54,473 bases of DNA from an uncultured Treponema sp. (GCA_946410085.1 CAMJZA010000019.1:1-54473), one strand, 5' to 3'. Shown: positions 7,022 through 15,233, counted from the stretch's first letter. Notes: generated by a model from the letters alone, not told the origin. Numbers and translations are program-made.

Positions 7022-9862
7022 ATGAAACGTTTTTTTCTGGCACTGACCGCGGCAGTCCTGTGCTGCTGTCCGGCAGCTTTCGCAAAGGAAGTATTCCTGC
7101 CCAACCTCCATATATATACGCTCGACAATAATTTCATGATATTCATAAACGAGGAGAAGAACTCGGCGATGCCGCACATCGAGTTTGCAAGCCGGGCCGG
7201 CTATTCCCATCAGGGGAGTGCTGATGCGGGCTTTTTTGAGCTCTACTACCGGCTTTTCCTGCGCTCGGCCGACCAGGAATTCCTCAAGAACTATCCCGTC
7301 ACCCCGGCGCTGACCGCCGATACGGTTTCCTACTCCTGCGACATTACGCCCGACATGCTCCGGCAGGCCATCGCCCAGCTGTATGCCTGTGCCGTGGAAC
7401 CGTCATTTTCCGATGCGGACATACAGAAGATCTACAGCCAGATGAAGGACGACATCGAAAGCTACCAGAAAAGCGCAACCGGCTTCCTGAACAGCGCAAT
7501 CGAGTCCAGGATGTTTCCCGGCGAGCCCTGGAAGCAGAACTTCGGCATAAACCTGGAAACCTTCAGTTCCTACAGCACGGCGCAGATAAAGAGCTTCCTT
7601 GAGTCGATACGGCAGGCCTACTATACGCCCGACAACTCAATCCTCATCATTACCGGGAACATCGACGCGCAGAAGACGGCACAGCTTGCCTCGGACTACT
7701 TTTCCCGCTGGCCGACCGCCTTCAGCGGTACCACGAAGAAAAACGGCAGCCTCTATTCCGCACGGCAGCGCAAGTTTGTCCTTTCCTCCCCGATTTTCTC
7801 AAAGGACATGACGCAGATTGCGCTCCAGTACACGGAATTTTCAAAGCCGGAAGCCCAGACGGCGGCACAGGCCTTCCGGCTCGGTGACTCCCCCTTCAAC
7901 GCCCTCCTGATGCAGGAAAAACTGCTCGGCATCAGGGCGGAAAGCTACCTGTCCGCCTCCTATTCGAGCGAGGCGGGAACGAGCCGGGTCATCCTGCAGG
8001 GCATCATGGAAGCCCCCTACTCCTTCCTCCCGGACGGGATGAGCGCAGATCCCGGGCAGGTTGCGGCGGCAAACCCGGCGGTTCAGGCAGATACCTTCAT
8101 CGAAAAGACGAAGGAAGCAATGAAGCTCACGAAACGGCAGTTCGACACGGCGCGGGACAAGGTTGCGGCAGCCCTCAACATAGGAAGCGGCGGCAGCAGG
8201 GGCCTGTCGGACGCAATCGTCGGATTCTGGGCCCAGCGGTCGGACGTCAAGGCAGAAAACTTCTATTCGACCTTCCTCGCCTACTACGACAGCATCAAGA
8301 AGCTGGAACGGCAGACCTTCGCAGAAAAGATCGACGGAACCCGCCCCTTCGTGTTCGCAATGGTGAACGATGAAGTATACCGGCAGCATAAAGACGCCTT
8401 TGAGGAACGGGGCTACGAGCTCATTACGGATGAAAATGCCGCCTGGTACAAGCTTGCCGTCTACCGGTTCAACAGCACGAAAACGGCAGGCACGGCGGAA
8501 GCAGCAGCAGAAAACGGCGACAGCTACGGCTTCAGCCCTGCCGTCTATTCCAATTACTACATCGACAACATCAAGAGCCTCAGTTCAACGAAGCTTTCAA
8601 ACGGGATTCCCCTCGTCGTCAAGTCGAACCCCGGCAGCAAGACCGTCCTGACTTCCATCTCGATTGCGGGCGGAGAAGGCGCAAGCCCCAGGGACAGGCA
8701 TTTCCTGCGGACCCTGCTGATAAACGCCTTTGCAACCTGCATACAGGATGAGATGATGAAAATGCGCGACAGCGGCCTGCTTTCGGGAGACGTGCAGATC
8801 AGCGCATGGACGACGGAAGTCACGTCCTACATCACGATGGAATGCATGGCATCGGAACTGGAGCGGGCACTGACGGCACTCGTAAACGCAATCATCTACG
8901 GCGACATACGGCCCCTTTCCGCCGACAAGCTCATCAGCGACCAGAACTACCAGATACGGCTCAAGACGGACTCGCTTTCCTGGCAGCTCAAAAGCAGCGC
9001 CATCCGCACCCTGTATAAGGACAGTCAGTACGAACGGATATTCAGTATCGCGGAAACGGAGGAACTGAGTTCGACCGACTTCCAGTCGATCATCCTCTCG
9101 TACACGGAACTGCTGGACGCCGCGCTCTATTCGCTCGTCATCGTGGGAGATACGGACAGTCAGGAAGCACGGGACCTTGCAGAAAAAACAATCGGCGTCC
9201 TGCGCATGCAGAAAGACCGGGAAGTCATCTTCATCCCCCACCCCGTGTATGAGGGAAAGACGATTGACGTCGCCCTCAAGCACACCTATACGTCCGACCT
9301 TGATCCGGCAACCGCCCCGAAGGAATCGCCCCTGCTCGTTCCGACAACGAAATACTATGACCCGATGCAGTTCTACTTTGCCGCACCGGAATACGGAACG
9401 CAGCGGGAGCTCTTTAATGCGCTGCTGCTCGAACTTGAAAAGCTGACGGAAGAGGATTTGGGAGAAGGCTACGAGTGCCGGACGGAAAAGGCGACGAGCA
9501 TCGTCAACGTGGGCATGATAGAAGCACAGCGCCTGCTGCACCGGAACAGCTTCATCAATTCATTTACGGCGGCACGGAAAAAACTGGCTGCACAGCTCAA
9601 AAGCGACAGCCCCGAAACGCAGGCAAAGATCCTCGAAGACATCAAGCGGCTCTGGAACCGGAACGTGATAATCCAGACGCAGACAAACGAAGGTACGGCG
9701 CGCCTGATTCAGGACGGGATTCTGGACGGGAACAAGAGCCTGTACCTGGACTCCTACATTGTCATGCAGAATGCGACGGCGGCGGACTTTGCAAACATCC
9801 TTGACCGCTGCATTCCCGAAAGCGGCTACCTGCGCCTGTTCTCCGAAGACTCGCAGCAATAA
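7022..9862 (+). CDS. Exported M16-like protein lacking the zinc-binding motif
   Basis: 946 residues with a signal peptide (KRFFLALTAAVLCCCPAAFA). The architecture is that of a two-half M16 (pitrilysin/insulinase) protein: a first half with the M16 core around 30-230 (YYTPDNSILIITGNID) and a second-half core near 510-750. The metal site HxxEH that should follow A-G near residue 70 reads E73-L-Y-Y76-R77, so all three key residues (His, Glu, His) are replaced. It is therefore probably a non-catalytic partner or scaffold in the periplasm (inference). Start at 7022 rather than 6983, because the earlier Met lies inside the -35 box. No homologous active partner is visible in the window. Confidence 0.85.
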   Translation: MKRFFLALTAAVLCCCPAAFAKEVFLPNLHIYTLDNNFMIFINEEKNSAMPHIEFASRAGYSHQGSADAGFFELYYRLFLRSADQEFLKNYPVTPALTADTVSYSCDITPDMLRQAIAQLYACAVEPSFSDADIQKIYSQMKDDIESYQKSATGFLNSAIESRMFPGEPWKQNFGINLETFSSYSTAQIKSFLESIRQAYYTPDNSILIITGNIDAQKTAQLASDYFSRWPTAFSGTTKKNGSLYSARQRKFVLSSPIFSKDMTQIALQYTEFSKPEAQTAAQAFRLGDSPFNALLMQEKLLGIRAESYLSASYSSEAGTSRVILQGIMEAPYSFLPDGMSADPGQVAAANPAVQADTFIEKTKEAMKLTKRQFDTARDKVAAALNIGSGGSRGLSDAIVGFWAQRSDVKAENFYSTFLAYYDSIKKLERQTFAEKIDGTRPFVFAMVNDEVYRQHKDAFEERGYELITDENAAWYKLAVYRFNSTKTAGTAEAAAENGDSYGFSPAVYSNYYIDNIKSLSSTKLSNGIPLVVKSNPGSKTVLTSISIAGGEGASPRDRHFLRTLLINAFATCIQDEMMKMRDSGLLSGDVQISAWTTEVTSYITMECMASELERALTALVNAIIYGDIRPLSADKLISDQNYQIRLKTDSLSWQLKSSAIRTLYKDSQYERIFSIAETEELSSTDFQSIILSYTELLDAALYSLVIVGDTDSQEARDLAEKTIGVLRMQKDREVIFIPHPVYEGKTIDVALKHTYTSDLDPATAPKESPLLVPTTKYYDPMQFYFAAPEYGTQRELFNALLLELEKLTEEDLGEGYECRTEKATSIVNVGMIEAQRLLHRNSFINSFTAARKKLAAQLKSDSPETQAKILEDIKRLWNRNVIIQTQTNEGTARLIQDGILDGNKSLYLDSYIVMQNATAADFANILDRCIPESGYLRLFSEDSQQ

Positions 9863-9866
9863 AAAA

Positions 9867-9895
9867 GCCGGAAACCGCAGCGTGCAGTTTCCGGC
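9867..9895 (+). terminator. Terminator hairpin after the M16-like gene
   Basis: Perfect 9-bp stem GCCGGAAAC / GTTTCCGGC starting 4 nt after the stop codon. It follows an A6 run but has only a short CTTC tail, so on the plus strand the poly-U is poor; on the minus strand it is followed by T6. Confidence 0.6.
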
Positions 9896-9903
9896 CTTCA
9901 TGA

Positions 9904-10028
9904 CCGTCAGGAGCCCCGTGAGCCGAAGGCTCATAGGACACCGTCAGGAGCCCCGTAAACCGAAGGTTTGTCTGGAGGCCGTCAGGCGTCCGTAAACCGA
10001 AGGTTTATCAGGAGGCCTTTAGGCCTCC
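9904..10028. repeat. Three 37-38-bp repeats, each with a CC-GAA-GG hairpin, plus an end hairpin
   Basis: Units begin CCGTCAGG at 9904, 9941 and 9979. Each contains a stem closed by a GAA loop: TGAGCC-GAA-GGCTCA in unit 1, TAAACC-GAA-GGTTTG in unit 2, TAAACC-GAA-GGTTTA in unit 3. The stem differs between unit 1 and units 2/3 but pairing is kept. The array ends in GGAGGCC-TTTA-GGCCTCC-like hairpin 10011-10028, which overlaps the stop codon of the FlgN-like gene from the other side. Confidence 0.85.
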
Positions 10029-10504
10029 AAATGTACCAGAGCGCCGCCGTCGTCCTGCCGTGCATAGACGGACCGGTGGGAACGGTAGGGATTCTTCATG
10101 CTGTCTATGTCGCGCCTGATGTCAAGCATGCGGACACGGAGCAGCTTCTGATTCCTGATATTCTGGGAAACGACCTGTGCCCGCAGGGCAACCAGATCGT
10201 CCTGTATCTTGGTTACTGGGACGATATCTTCAGGATTATAGGTCGAAGCATGCGATTTTTCGTAGAGCTTCTGCATCGGAACAATGATTTTCTGCAGGGA
10301 GCCGATGTTCTTCACAATCTGATTGCCAAGATCTGCATGGGCAATGATTGCATCAGCATTATCCGCATTGATTTCATGTTCCTGCATCTCCAGAATCCGC
10401 AGGTATTCCTGAAACTTATCCCGCTGCTGCTCGAGCAGGTAGCGGAAACGCCGGAGTATGGCGATGCGCTCTTCGATTTCCCGTTGGTCAAGGTTTTCTT
10501 TCAT
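10019..10504 (-). CDS. FlgN-like flagellar export chaperone
   Basis: 161 residues, almost entirely alpha-helical with long heptad-like stretches (residues 5-120), as in FlgN-type chaperones that hold flagellar hook-associated proteins before export. The assignment rests on helical pattern, size and position directly after fliS; sequence motifs are weak. ATG 10504 is preferred because AGGAGG lies 6 nt upstream; a start at 10525 would overlap the fliS stop codon. The last codons and the stop lie inside a perfect hairpin (10011-10028). Confidence 0.6.
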   Translation of the reverse strand: MKENLDQREIEERIAILRRFRYLLEQQRDKFQEYLRILEMQEHEINADNADAIIAHADLGNQIVKNIGSLQKIIVPMQKLYEKSHASTYNPEDIVPVTKIQDDLVALRAQVVSQNIRNQKLLRVRMLDIRRDIDSMKNPYRSHRSVYARQDDGGALVHLEA

Positions 10505-10524
10505 TCCTCCCCTCCTGTCAGGCA

Positions 10525-10977
10525 TTAGCCGGTGATACTGATGGCGGGGCGGTCAGTCGACATCTGCACCTGGGTATTGGCCAGGCTGTTTGCCGCCTGA
10601 ATCCATGAATTCAAAAGATCCGAGAGCATCTTGTGCACGCTCTCGAGCGTCTTTTTGTCATGGGTCAGCGAAACAGAAAGCAGCTGTTTATTGAAGAAAA
10701 TGTAGAGTGACATGAGGTTCTGTGCAATCTCTCCACCCTTCTCCATATCCAAGCTTGCTTCCAGTTCCGATATGATATCAGAAACCTTCTGCACCTTCTG
10801 TCCGAATTTTTCAATATTTCCGGGCTTGACCTTGTTTTCACCGTCAACAAGCGCAATGGCCTCTTCCAGCCTGGATACCGCACCTTCGTACAGCATGACC
10901 ACAAGAGAACCCTGGCTCGCTGTCTTTATTCCGGTTTCCTGATATGCCTTGAAACCATTGTTCACGCTATAACCCAT
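10525..10977 (-). CDS. fliS: FliS flagellin export chaperone
   Basis: 150 residues, normal for FliS. Family features are visible: N-terminal NNGFKAYQETGIKTASQGSL, then LVVMLYEGAVSRLEEAIALV, and the C-terminal helical bundle. FliS binds the C-terminal tail of flagellin in the cytoplasm and prevents premature polymerisation. GGAG lies 5 nt before the ATG. It overlaps or abuts the FlgN-like gene and follows the 73-residue gene by 53 bp, in which a second promoter can be seen. Confidence 0.92.
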   Translation of the reverse strand: MGYSVNNGFKAYQETGIKTASQGSLVVMLYEGAVSRLEEAIALVDGENKVKPGNIEKFGQKVQKVSDIISELEASLDMEKGGEIAQNLMSLYIFFNKQLLSVSLTHDKKTLESVHKMLSDLLNSWIQAANSLANTQVQMSTDRPAISITG

Positions 10978-10994
10978 TTTGCTCCACCATACAA

Positions 10995-11024
10995 ATGATA
11001 CATCCCCTTTTTCTGCATTGTCAA
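10995..11024 (-). promoter_or_regulatory. Possible sigma-70 promoter in front of fliS
   Basis: TTGACA (11024-11019), 18-bp spacer, TATCAT (11000-10995), in the gap between the 73-residue gene and fliS. It would give fliS a housekeeping promoter in addition to the sigma-28 promoter upstream. Confidence 0.5.
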
Positions 11025-11030
11025 TGCTGA

Positions 11031-11252
11031 TCAGGCGTTGACAGCCTCGCGGTCAGCAGGGGTCTCCATCTTGGTCAAGTAACCCGTCCGGATGCAGCTG
11101 TCAAAAAGCGTTTTTGAGATGTAATCAGTCGTGATGTCATTGTAGCCGTCCTTGTCACGGACAATGCGGACAACGTATCCGTCATCCAGCTCACGGACAA
11201 TCGTCATGTAATCAGTTGACTTACCTAAACTTTTTACTGTATAACTTGCCAT
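11031..11252 (-). CDS. Small unknown protein in the fliS operon
   Basis: 73 residues (MASYTVKSLGKSTDYMTIV...). Mixed alpha/beta composition, acidic, no signal peptide, no membrane segment and no cysteine pair; Cys53 is single. An AAAGGAG ribosome site precedes the ATG. It is the first gene after a sigma-28-type promoter and lies upstream of fliS and the FlgN-like gene, so a role in late flagellar assembly or its regulation is suggested by context alone. I do not recognise the family. Confidence 0.75.
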   Translation of the reverse strand: MASYTVKSLGKSTDYMTIVRELDDGYVVRIVRDKDGYNDITTDYISKTLFDSCIRTGYLTKMETPADREAVNA

Positions 11253-11295
11253 AATGATCTCCTTTACCCATTTGATGTATGTACATCTACCATTA

Positions 11296-11322
11296 TTTTC
11301 GGTACGGGAAAATCACCCTTTA
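11296..11322 (-). promoter_or_regulatory. Sigma-28 (FliA/WhiG-type) flagellar promoter
   Basis: On the minus strand TAAA (11322-11319), exactly 15 bp, then ACCGAAAA (11303-11296), matching the TAAA-N15-GCCGATAA consensus at 10 of 12 positions with correct spacing. It drives the small gene, fliS and the FlgN-like gene. Between it and the start codon lies a dyad GATGTA-CA-TACATC (about 11272-11286). Confidence 0.75.
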
Positions 11323-11353
11323 GACTTTTTTGACTTCCGGGAGGAGCCAGAGG

Positions 11354-12208
11354 ATGCTTTACTGCGATGCGCATTTTCACGCCTGCTGCTGTCCTGAACT
11401 GGCAGGCGCCGGCGGAAGCGCCCCGGCAGCAGCGGAAAACGGCCCTTTCCGGGACAGATTCCGGGATGAAAACGCCCTTTCCGACGGGACAGACCGCTTT
11501 TTTGCCGCTTCCTGCGCCCATGACCGGGAAGAATTCGAGCGGCAGGAGCAGCTCGTGCAGGCCTCCGGGGGACATATCCTGCCCCTGTTCGGCATGCATC
11601 CGCAGCTGCCCCTCCTCGAAAATGCAGGTTATATGGAAGAACTGCTCCGTGACAGGCGGATAGTCGGAATCGGAGAGACAGGGTTCGACCTCTTCACGCC
11701 GGAATTCAGGGCAAAGCTGCAGGCACAGGAGGAGGCCTGGCAGACAAGCCTTGCCCTCGCCGCACGCTACCAGGTCCCGGTCGTCGTCCACGACCGCAAG
11801 GCACTGGACTTCATCTTCCGCGATGCAGGCAGGCTCAGAAGCCTCCCCGCCGTCATCTTCCATTCATTCGCCTTCGGCCCCCGGGAAGCACGGTCCATCC
11901 TGCAGCACGGGATACACGCCTATTTTTCATTCGCCAAGCAGATTCTGAACGGAAACAAGAAGAGCCGCGCCTGCGTCAAGGACCTGCCCCTTGACTGCCT
12001 GCTGCTTGAAACCGATGCTCCCTACCAGACCCTGCGGGGGGAGGAGCAGACGAGCCCCTTCGAAATACGGCGGGTGTACGCAGAGGCAGCCCTCATACGG
12101 GACATGCCGCAGGACGGACTTGCCGCCTCCCTGCAGGACAACTTCACGGCCGCCTTCGGTATCCAGCAGCCTCAGCTTTTCCAGCCCGCCCCTTCCCGCA
12201 AGCTCTAG
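11354..12208 (+). CDS. TatD family metal-dependent hydrolase
   Basis: 284 residues from ATG 11354, which has GGAGGAG 7 nt upstream (an earlier TTG at 11330 has none). The TatD metal ligands are all visible: HFH (His7, His9), GETG (Glu108), VVHD (His146), FHSF (His170) and ETDAPY (Asp221). Family members are two-metal nucleases or deacylases acting on DNA 3' ends or D-aminoacyl groups; the substrate cannot be told here. Residues 15-45 carry an Ala/Arg-rich insertion not typical of the family. Transcribed away from the flagellar genes. Confidence 0.85.
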   Translation: MLYCDAHFHACCCPELAGAGGSAPAAAENGPFRDRFRDENALSDGTDRFFAASCAHDREEFERQEQLVQASGGHILPLFGMHPQLPLLENAGYMEELLRDRRIVGIGETGFDLFTPEFRAKLQAQEEAWQTSLALAARYQVPVVVHDRKALDFIFRDAGRLRSLPAVIFHSFAFGPREARSILQHGIHAYFSFAKQILNGNKKSRACVKDLPLDCLLLETDAPYQTLRGEEQTSPFEIRRVYAEAALIRDMPQDGLAASLQDNFTAAFGIQQPQLFQPAPSRKL

Positions 12209-12234
12209 CAATGTTCCGCCCTTTGTGCTATGCT
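12206..12234 (+). promoter_or_regulatory. Promoter of the XpaC gene, near-leaderless
   Basis: TAGCAA (12206-12211), 17 bp, TATGCT (12229-12234), then 9 nt to ATG 12244. No ribosome site precedes the ATG. Confidence 0.5.
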
Positions 12235-12243
12235 TGAACAGCT

Positions 12244-13452
12244 ATGGAAAGTAAGGACATTTTCAGGTACGGAGAAGAAATATTATCCAGCATAAACAAG
12301 GCGGCCGAGACAGGTAATTTTTCAAACCTCAGCAATGACATACGGCGTTCCATCAGCGGGGCAGCGACAAACCTGACTTCCAGCCTCAGCTCGGAAATAC
12401 GCAGCAGCGTGGAATCAGGCCTGAAAAACGCCTTTTCCCCCCGGAACGAGCAGCGGACGCCCTTCTTTGCCGTAAAGGTCAACAAATACTCCACCAACTT
12501 TTCCGGCATGATTAAAATCGTCATCGGATCCCTCATCGATTTCATCACGGGAATACTGATTCTGGGATGCATCGTCTCGATTTCCGACGGAACGTCGAGC
12601 CTCAAGACGGACCTAGGCCCGCTCATTTTCGTTATCCTGGCTTTTGCAGGAGGAATAAGCCTGATCCTGTCCGGAAAAAAGAAACGCGCGCTCGTGAAGG
12701 ACTTTTTTAACTTCGGCAGCATCATCGGAAACAGGGCATACAGCACGATTAAGGAGCTTGCAGACAGAACCGGCAGGGCCCCAGAATACATCGTGCGGCA
12801 GATAAAAAAGATGAAACAGCAGGGCTGGCTGCCCTACGCCTCTCTGGACAGGAGAGAGACGACCTTAATGCTGACCGACGAAGTGTACAAGGAATACCTG
12901 AAAAGCACGGCTTACATGCAGGACACAGCTGCAGCCGCAAAGCCGGAAGAAGAAGCCCCCCGGAAGCAGGACGCCGGCGCTGACGAAGGGACGGCAAAGG
13001 CTGACTATTACACCATCGACCCGAAGCTGCCGAAAGAAGTGCAGGATATACTGAAAGAAGGCATCGAATACCTGCACAAAATCCGCTATTTCAACGACCT
13101 GATCCCCGACACGGAGACCATGTCCGACAAGCTGTACACGCTGGAAGCGACCGCCCTTTCAATCTTCAAGAAGCTGAAGGAAACGCCGGACATTGCAGGA
13201 GACCTGCGCAAGTTCATGTCCTATTACCTTCCGACCACAGAAAAGCTTCTGCAGAGCTATGTGGATTTACGGAAGCAGTCGCAGACCGTTGAAAACATCG
13301 CGAATGCCCGGAAAGAAATAGAAGAAGCAACGGACGTCATAAACGACGCATTCGTCAAGCTCCTGAATCAGCTGTTTGAAAGCACGACGTGGGACATTGC
13401 ATCGGATATTTCCGTGATGAAAACGATGATGAAACAGGATGCACTTTTATAG
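12244..13452 (+). CDS. XpaC-like (5-bromo-4-chloroindolyl phosphate hydrolysis) family protein
   Basis: 402 residues. Residues 1-75 are Ser-rich and helical; 88-138 contain two membrane segments (IVIGSLIDFITGILILGCIV and LIFVILAFAGGISLIL); 150-215 resemble a winged-helix module (YSTIKELADRTGRAPEYIV); after a low-complexity Ala/Glu linker (224-255) the rest is an XpaC-type helical domain. XpaC was named from a Bacillus phenotype and its biochemistry is unknown. Its pairing with telA, 38 bp downstream, is a recurrent arrangement and supports the call. Confidence 0.75.
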   Translation: MESKDIFRYGEEILSSINKAAETGNFSNLSNDIRRSISGAATNLTSSLSSEIRSSVESGLKNAFSPRNEQRTPFFAVKVNKYSTNFSGMIKIVIGSLIDFITGILILGCIVSISDGTSSLKTDLGPLIFVILAFAGGISLILSGKKKRALVKDFFNFGSIIGNRAYSTIKELADRTGRAPEYIVRQIKKMKQQGWLPYASLDRRETTLMLTDEVYKEYLKSTAYMQDTAAAAKPEEEAPRKQDAGADEGTAKADYYTIDPKLPKEVQDILKEGIEYLHKIRYFNDLIPDTETMSDKLYTLEATALSIFKKLKETPDIAGDLRKFMSYYLPTTEKLLQSYVDLRKQSQTVENIANARKEIEEATDVINDAFVKLLNQLFESTTWDIASDISVMKTMMKQDALL

Positions 13453-13490
13453 CGCAGCCAGCAAACAAGCAATAGCAGAGGAGAAGCAGT

Positions 13491-14648
13491 ATGGAATTAG
13501 AGTTCAAGAGTGAAGCGCCGGAGTTGACGCTCACGCCCAACCTGACGTTTGATGCAGCGCCCGTGCCTGCCGTGGCCGCGCCTGCCGCACCTGCCGTACA
13601 GCAGGAAAAGCCGAAAGAGGAAATTCCCCTCACCCCGGAGGAGCAGGCTCAGGTCGACGCCTTTTCCAAGCAGATAGACCTGTCAAATTCCACCGCCATC
13701 CTGAATTACGGTGTCGGGGCACAGATGAAGCTTTCCCAGTTTACTGAAAAGGAGCTCTCTGCCATCCGCACAAAGGATACGGGCGAAGTCGGCGAGATGA
13801 TTACGAACCTCATCGGCGAGCTCAGAGGCTTTGAGATTGACGAAAAGGAAAAGGGGCTGAAGGCCCTCTTCAAGAAGAGCGGCAACAGGCTGACCGTACT
13901 GAAAGCAAAATATGCAAAGGTTGAGACGAACGTCAACGTCATCACTACGGAACTTGAGAAGCATGAGGCGACACTGCTCAAGGACGTAGCGATGCTCGAC
14001 CAGATGTATGCGGCGAACCTCGCCTATTTCAAAGAGCTGACCATGTACATCGCGGCGGGAAAGAAAAAGCTGGAGGAGACCCGGAACGGGGAGCTCGTCA
14101 GCCTGCAGAACAAGGCGGCGGAATCGGGCCTTGCCGAGGACGTGCAGGCGGCAAAAGACCTTGCGGCTATGTGCGACCGCTTTGAAAAGAAGATTTACGA
14201 CCTGCAGCTGACTAGGACGGTAGCCCTCCAAACCGCTCCGCAGATCAGGACGGTCCAGGCCTCCGACACGATTATGGCGGAAAAAATCCAGTCCACCATC
14301 GTGAACACGATTCCCCTCTGGAAAAATCAGATGATCATCGCCATCGGGGTGGAACATTCCAACCTGGCGGCAAAGGCACAGCGCGAGGTTTCAGACATGA
14401 CGAACGAACTCCTCAAGAAGAATGCCGATGCGCTCAAAATGGCGACCATCGAGACGGTCAAGGAATCCGAGCGCGGCATCGTCGATATGGAAACGATACG
14501 GCACACGAACGAGCAGCTGATCAGCACGATGGACGAGGTGCTCAGGATTCAGGCAGAAGGCAAGGAAAAGCGCCGCACCGCCGAGCAGGAGCTTTCCCAG
14601 ATAGAGCACGAGCTCAAGACAAAACTGCTGGAAGCTTCCCGCTCGTAA
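13491..14648 (+). CDS. telA: TelA/KlaA family toxic-anion-resistance protein
   Basis: 385 residues: a Pro/Ala-rich N terminus (20-45), then long coiled-coil helices to the end, as expected for TelA. The family was first linked to tellurite resistance and later to membrane-stress and antimicrobial tolerance; the mechanism is unclear. AGAGGAG lies before the ATG. It forms an operon with the XpaC-like gene and converges on the HPt gene. Confidence 0.85.
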   Translation: MELEFKSEAPELTLTPNLTFDAAPVPAVAAPAAPAVQQEKPKEEIPLTPEEQAQVDAFSKQIDLSNSTAILNYGVGAQMKLSQFTEKELSAIRTKDTGEVGEMITNLIGELRGFEIDEKEKGLKALFKKSGNRLTVLKAKYAKVETNVNVITTELEKHEATLLKDVAMLDQMYAANLAYFKELTMYIAAGKKKLEETRNGELVSLQNKAAESGLAEDVQAAKDLAAMCDRFEKKIYDLQLTRTVALQTAPQIRTVQASDTIMAEKIQSTIVNTIPLWKNQMIIAIGVEHSNLAAKAQREVSDMTNELLKKNADALKMATIETVKESERGIVDMETIRHTNEQLISTMDEVLRIQAEGKEKRRTAEQELSQIEHELKTKLLEASRS

Positions 14649-14713
14649 AAGGCGCATGGAGACGGGCACAGCGCATCCCTCCCCTCAGCGCAGGGCGGCC
14701 CCGAAAGCCCCGC

Positions 14714-15055
14714 CTACAGGACGGCGAGGCTGCCTTCTATGGCTTCAAAGGCCTCGGCGTAGTCGGCAAGAAATGCCTTGTTCAGGGCAGCGATGTCGCC
14801 CGCCTTCTTGCCCCGCAGCACGTCTTCAAGCACCTGTCCGCTCGCAGCAAGCTTCTGGGCAGCAAGCTGCCGGGCAGCCCCCTTGTAAAAGTGCACGTAC
14901 TTTGCGGCCTCGGTCCGGTCCGGCAGGGCTTCCAGCCGTTCCAGCTTTGCCCCGTCAAGCCGTTCGCAGGAGACAAACGCCTGCAGCAGTTCTATCAGCA
15001 GATCCTTTTCCCCGCCAAGCAGGTCCAGCGCCGATGAAAGGTCAAGTGTTTCCAT
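14714..15055 (-). CDS. Histidine phosphotransfer (HPt) domain protein
   Basis: 113 residues, a stand-alone HPt four-helix bundle. The phosphoacceptor is His55 in YVHFYKGAARQL, the usual H-x-(L/Y)-K-G-x-A pattern. It would relay phosphate between a hybrid histidine kinase and a response regulator; neither is in the window. A TTGACG-N17-TATAAT promoter ends 8 nt before the ATG and there is no ribosome site. Confidence 0.8.
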   Translation of the reverse strand: METLDLSSALDLLGGEKDLLIELLQAFVSCERLDGAKLERLEALPDRTEAAKYVHFYKGAARQLAAQKLAASGQVLEDVLRGKKAGDIAALNKAFLADYAEAFEAIEGSLAVL

Positions 15056-15063
15056 ATGCTTCT

Positions 15064-15092
15064 ATTATAAGGGCACTTTGAAAGCCCGTCAA
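15064..15092 (-). promoter_or_regulatory. Promoter of the HPt gene, leaderless type
   Basis: TTGACG (15092-15087), 17 bp, TATAAT (15069-15064), 8 nt to ATG 15055. This is close to consensus on all three counts. Confidence 0.8.
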
Positions 15093-15113
15093 CTCAGGAC
15101 CACACACCAAATC

Positions 15114-15233
15114 TGCACCGTATTGAACACAGAGCGTGCACCGTATTGAACACTCGGACTGCACCGTATTGAACATTCGGGCTGCACCGTATTAAACACT
15201 CGGACTGCACCGTATTGAACACAGAGCGTGCAC
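15114..15233. repeat. Five 23-bp tandem repeats between divergent promoters
   Basis: Units start at 15114, 15137, 15160, 15183 and 15206, each beginning TGCACCGTATT(G/A)AACA; a partial sixth follows. The last 8 bases come in two versions: CACAGAGCG in the first and last units, CACTCGGAC (or a variant) in the three middle ones, an A-B-B'-B-A order. The array fills the space between the HPt and DUF2974 promoters. Confidence 0.92.

Noticed and set aside
15114-15233. CRISPR array
   Set aside because: Units are directly tandem with no unique spacers and there are no cas genes nearby; the same applies to 1150-1268 and 9904-10015.
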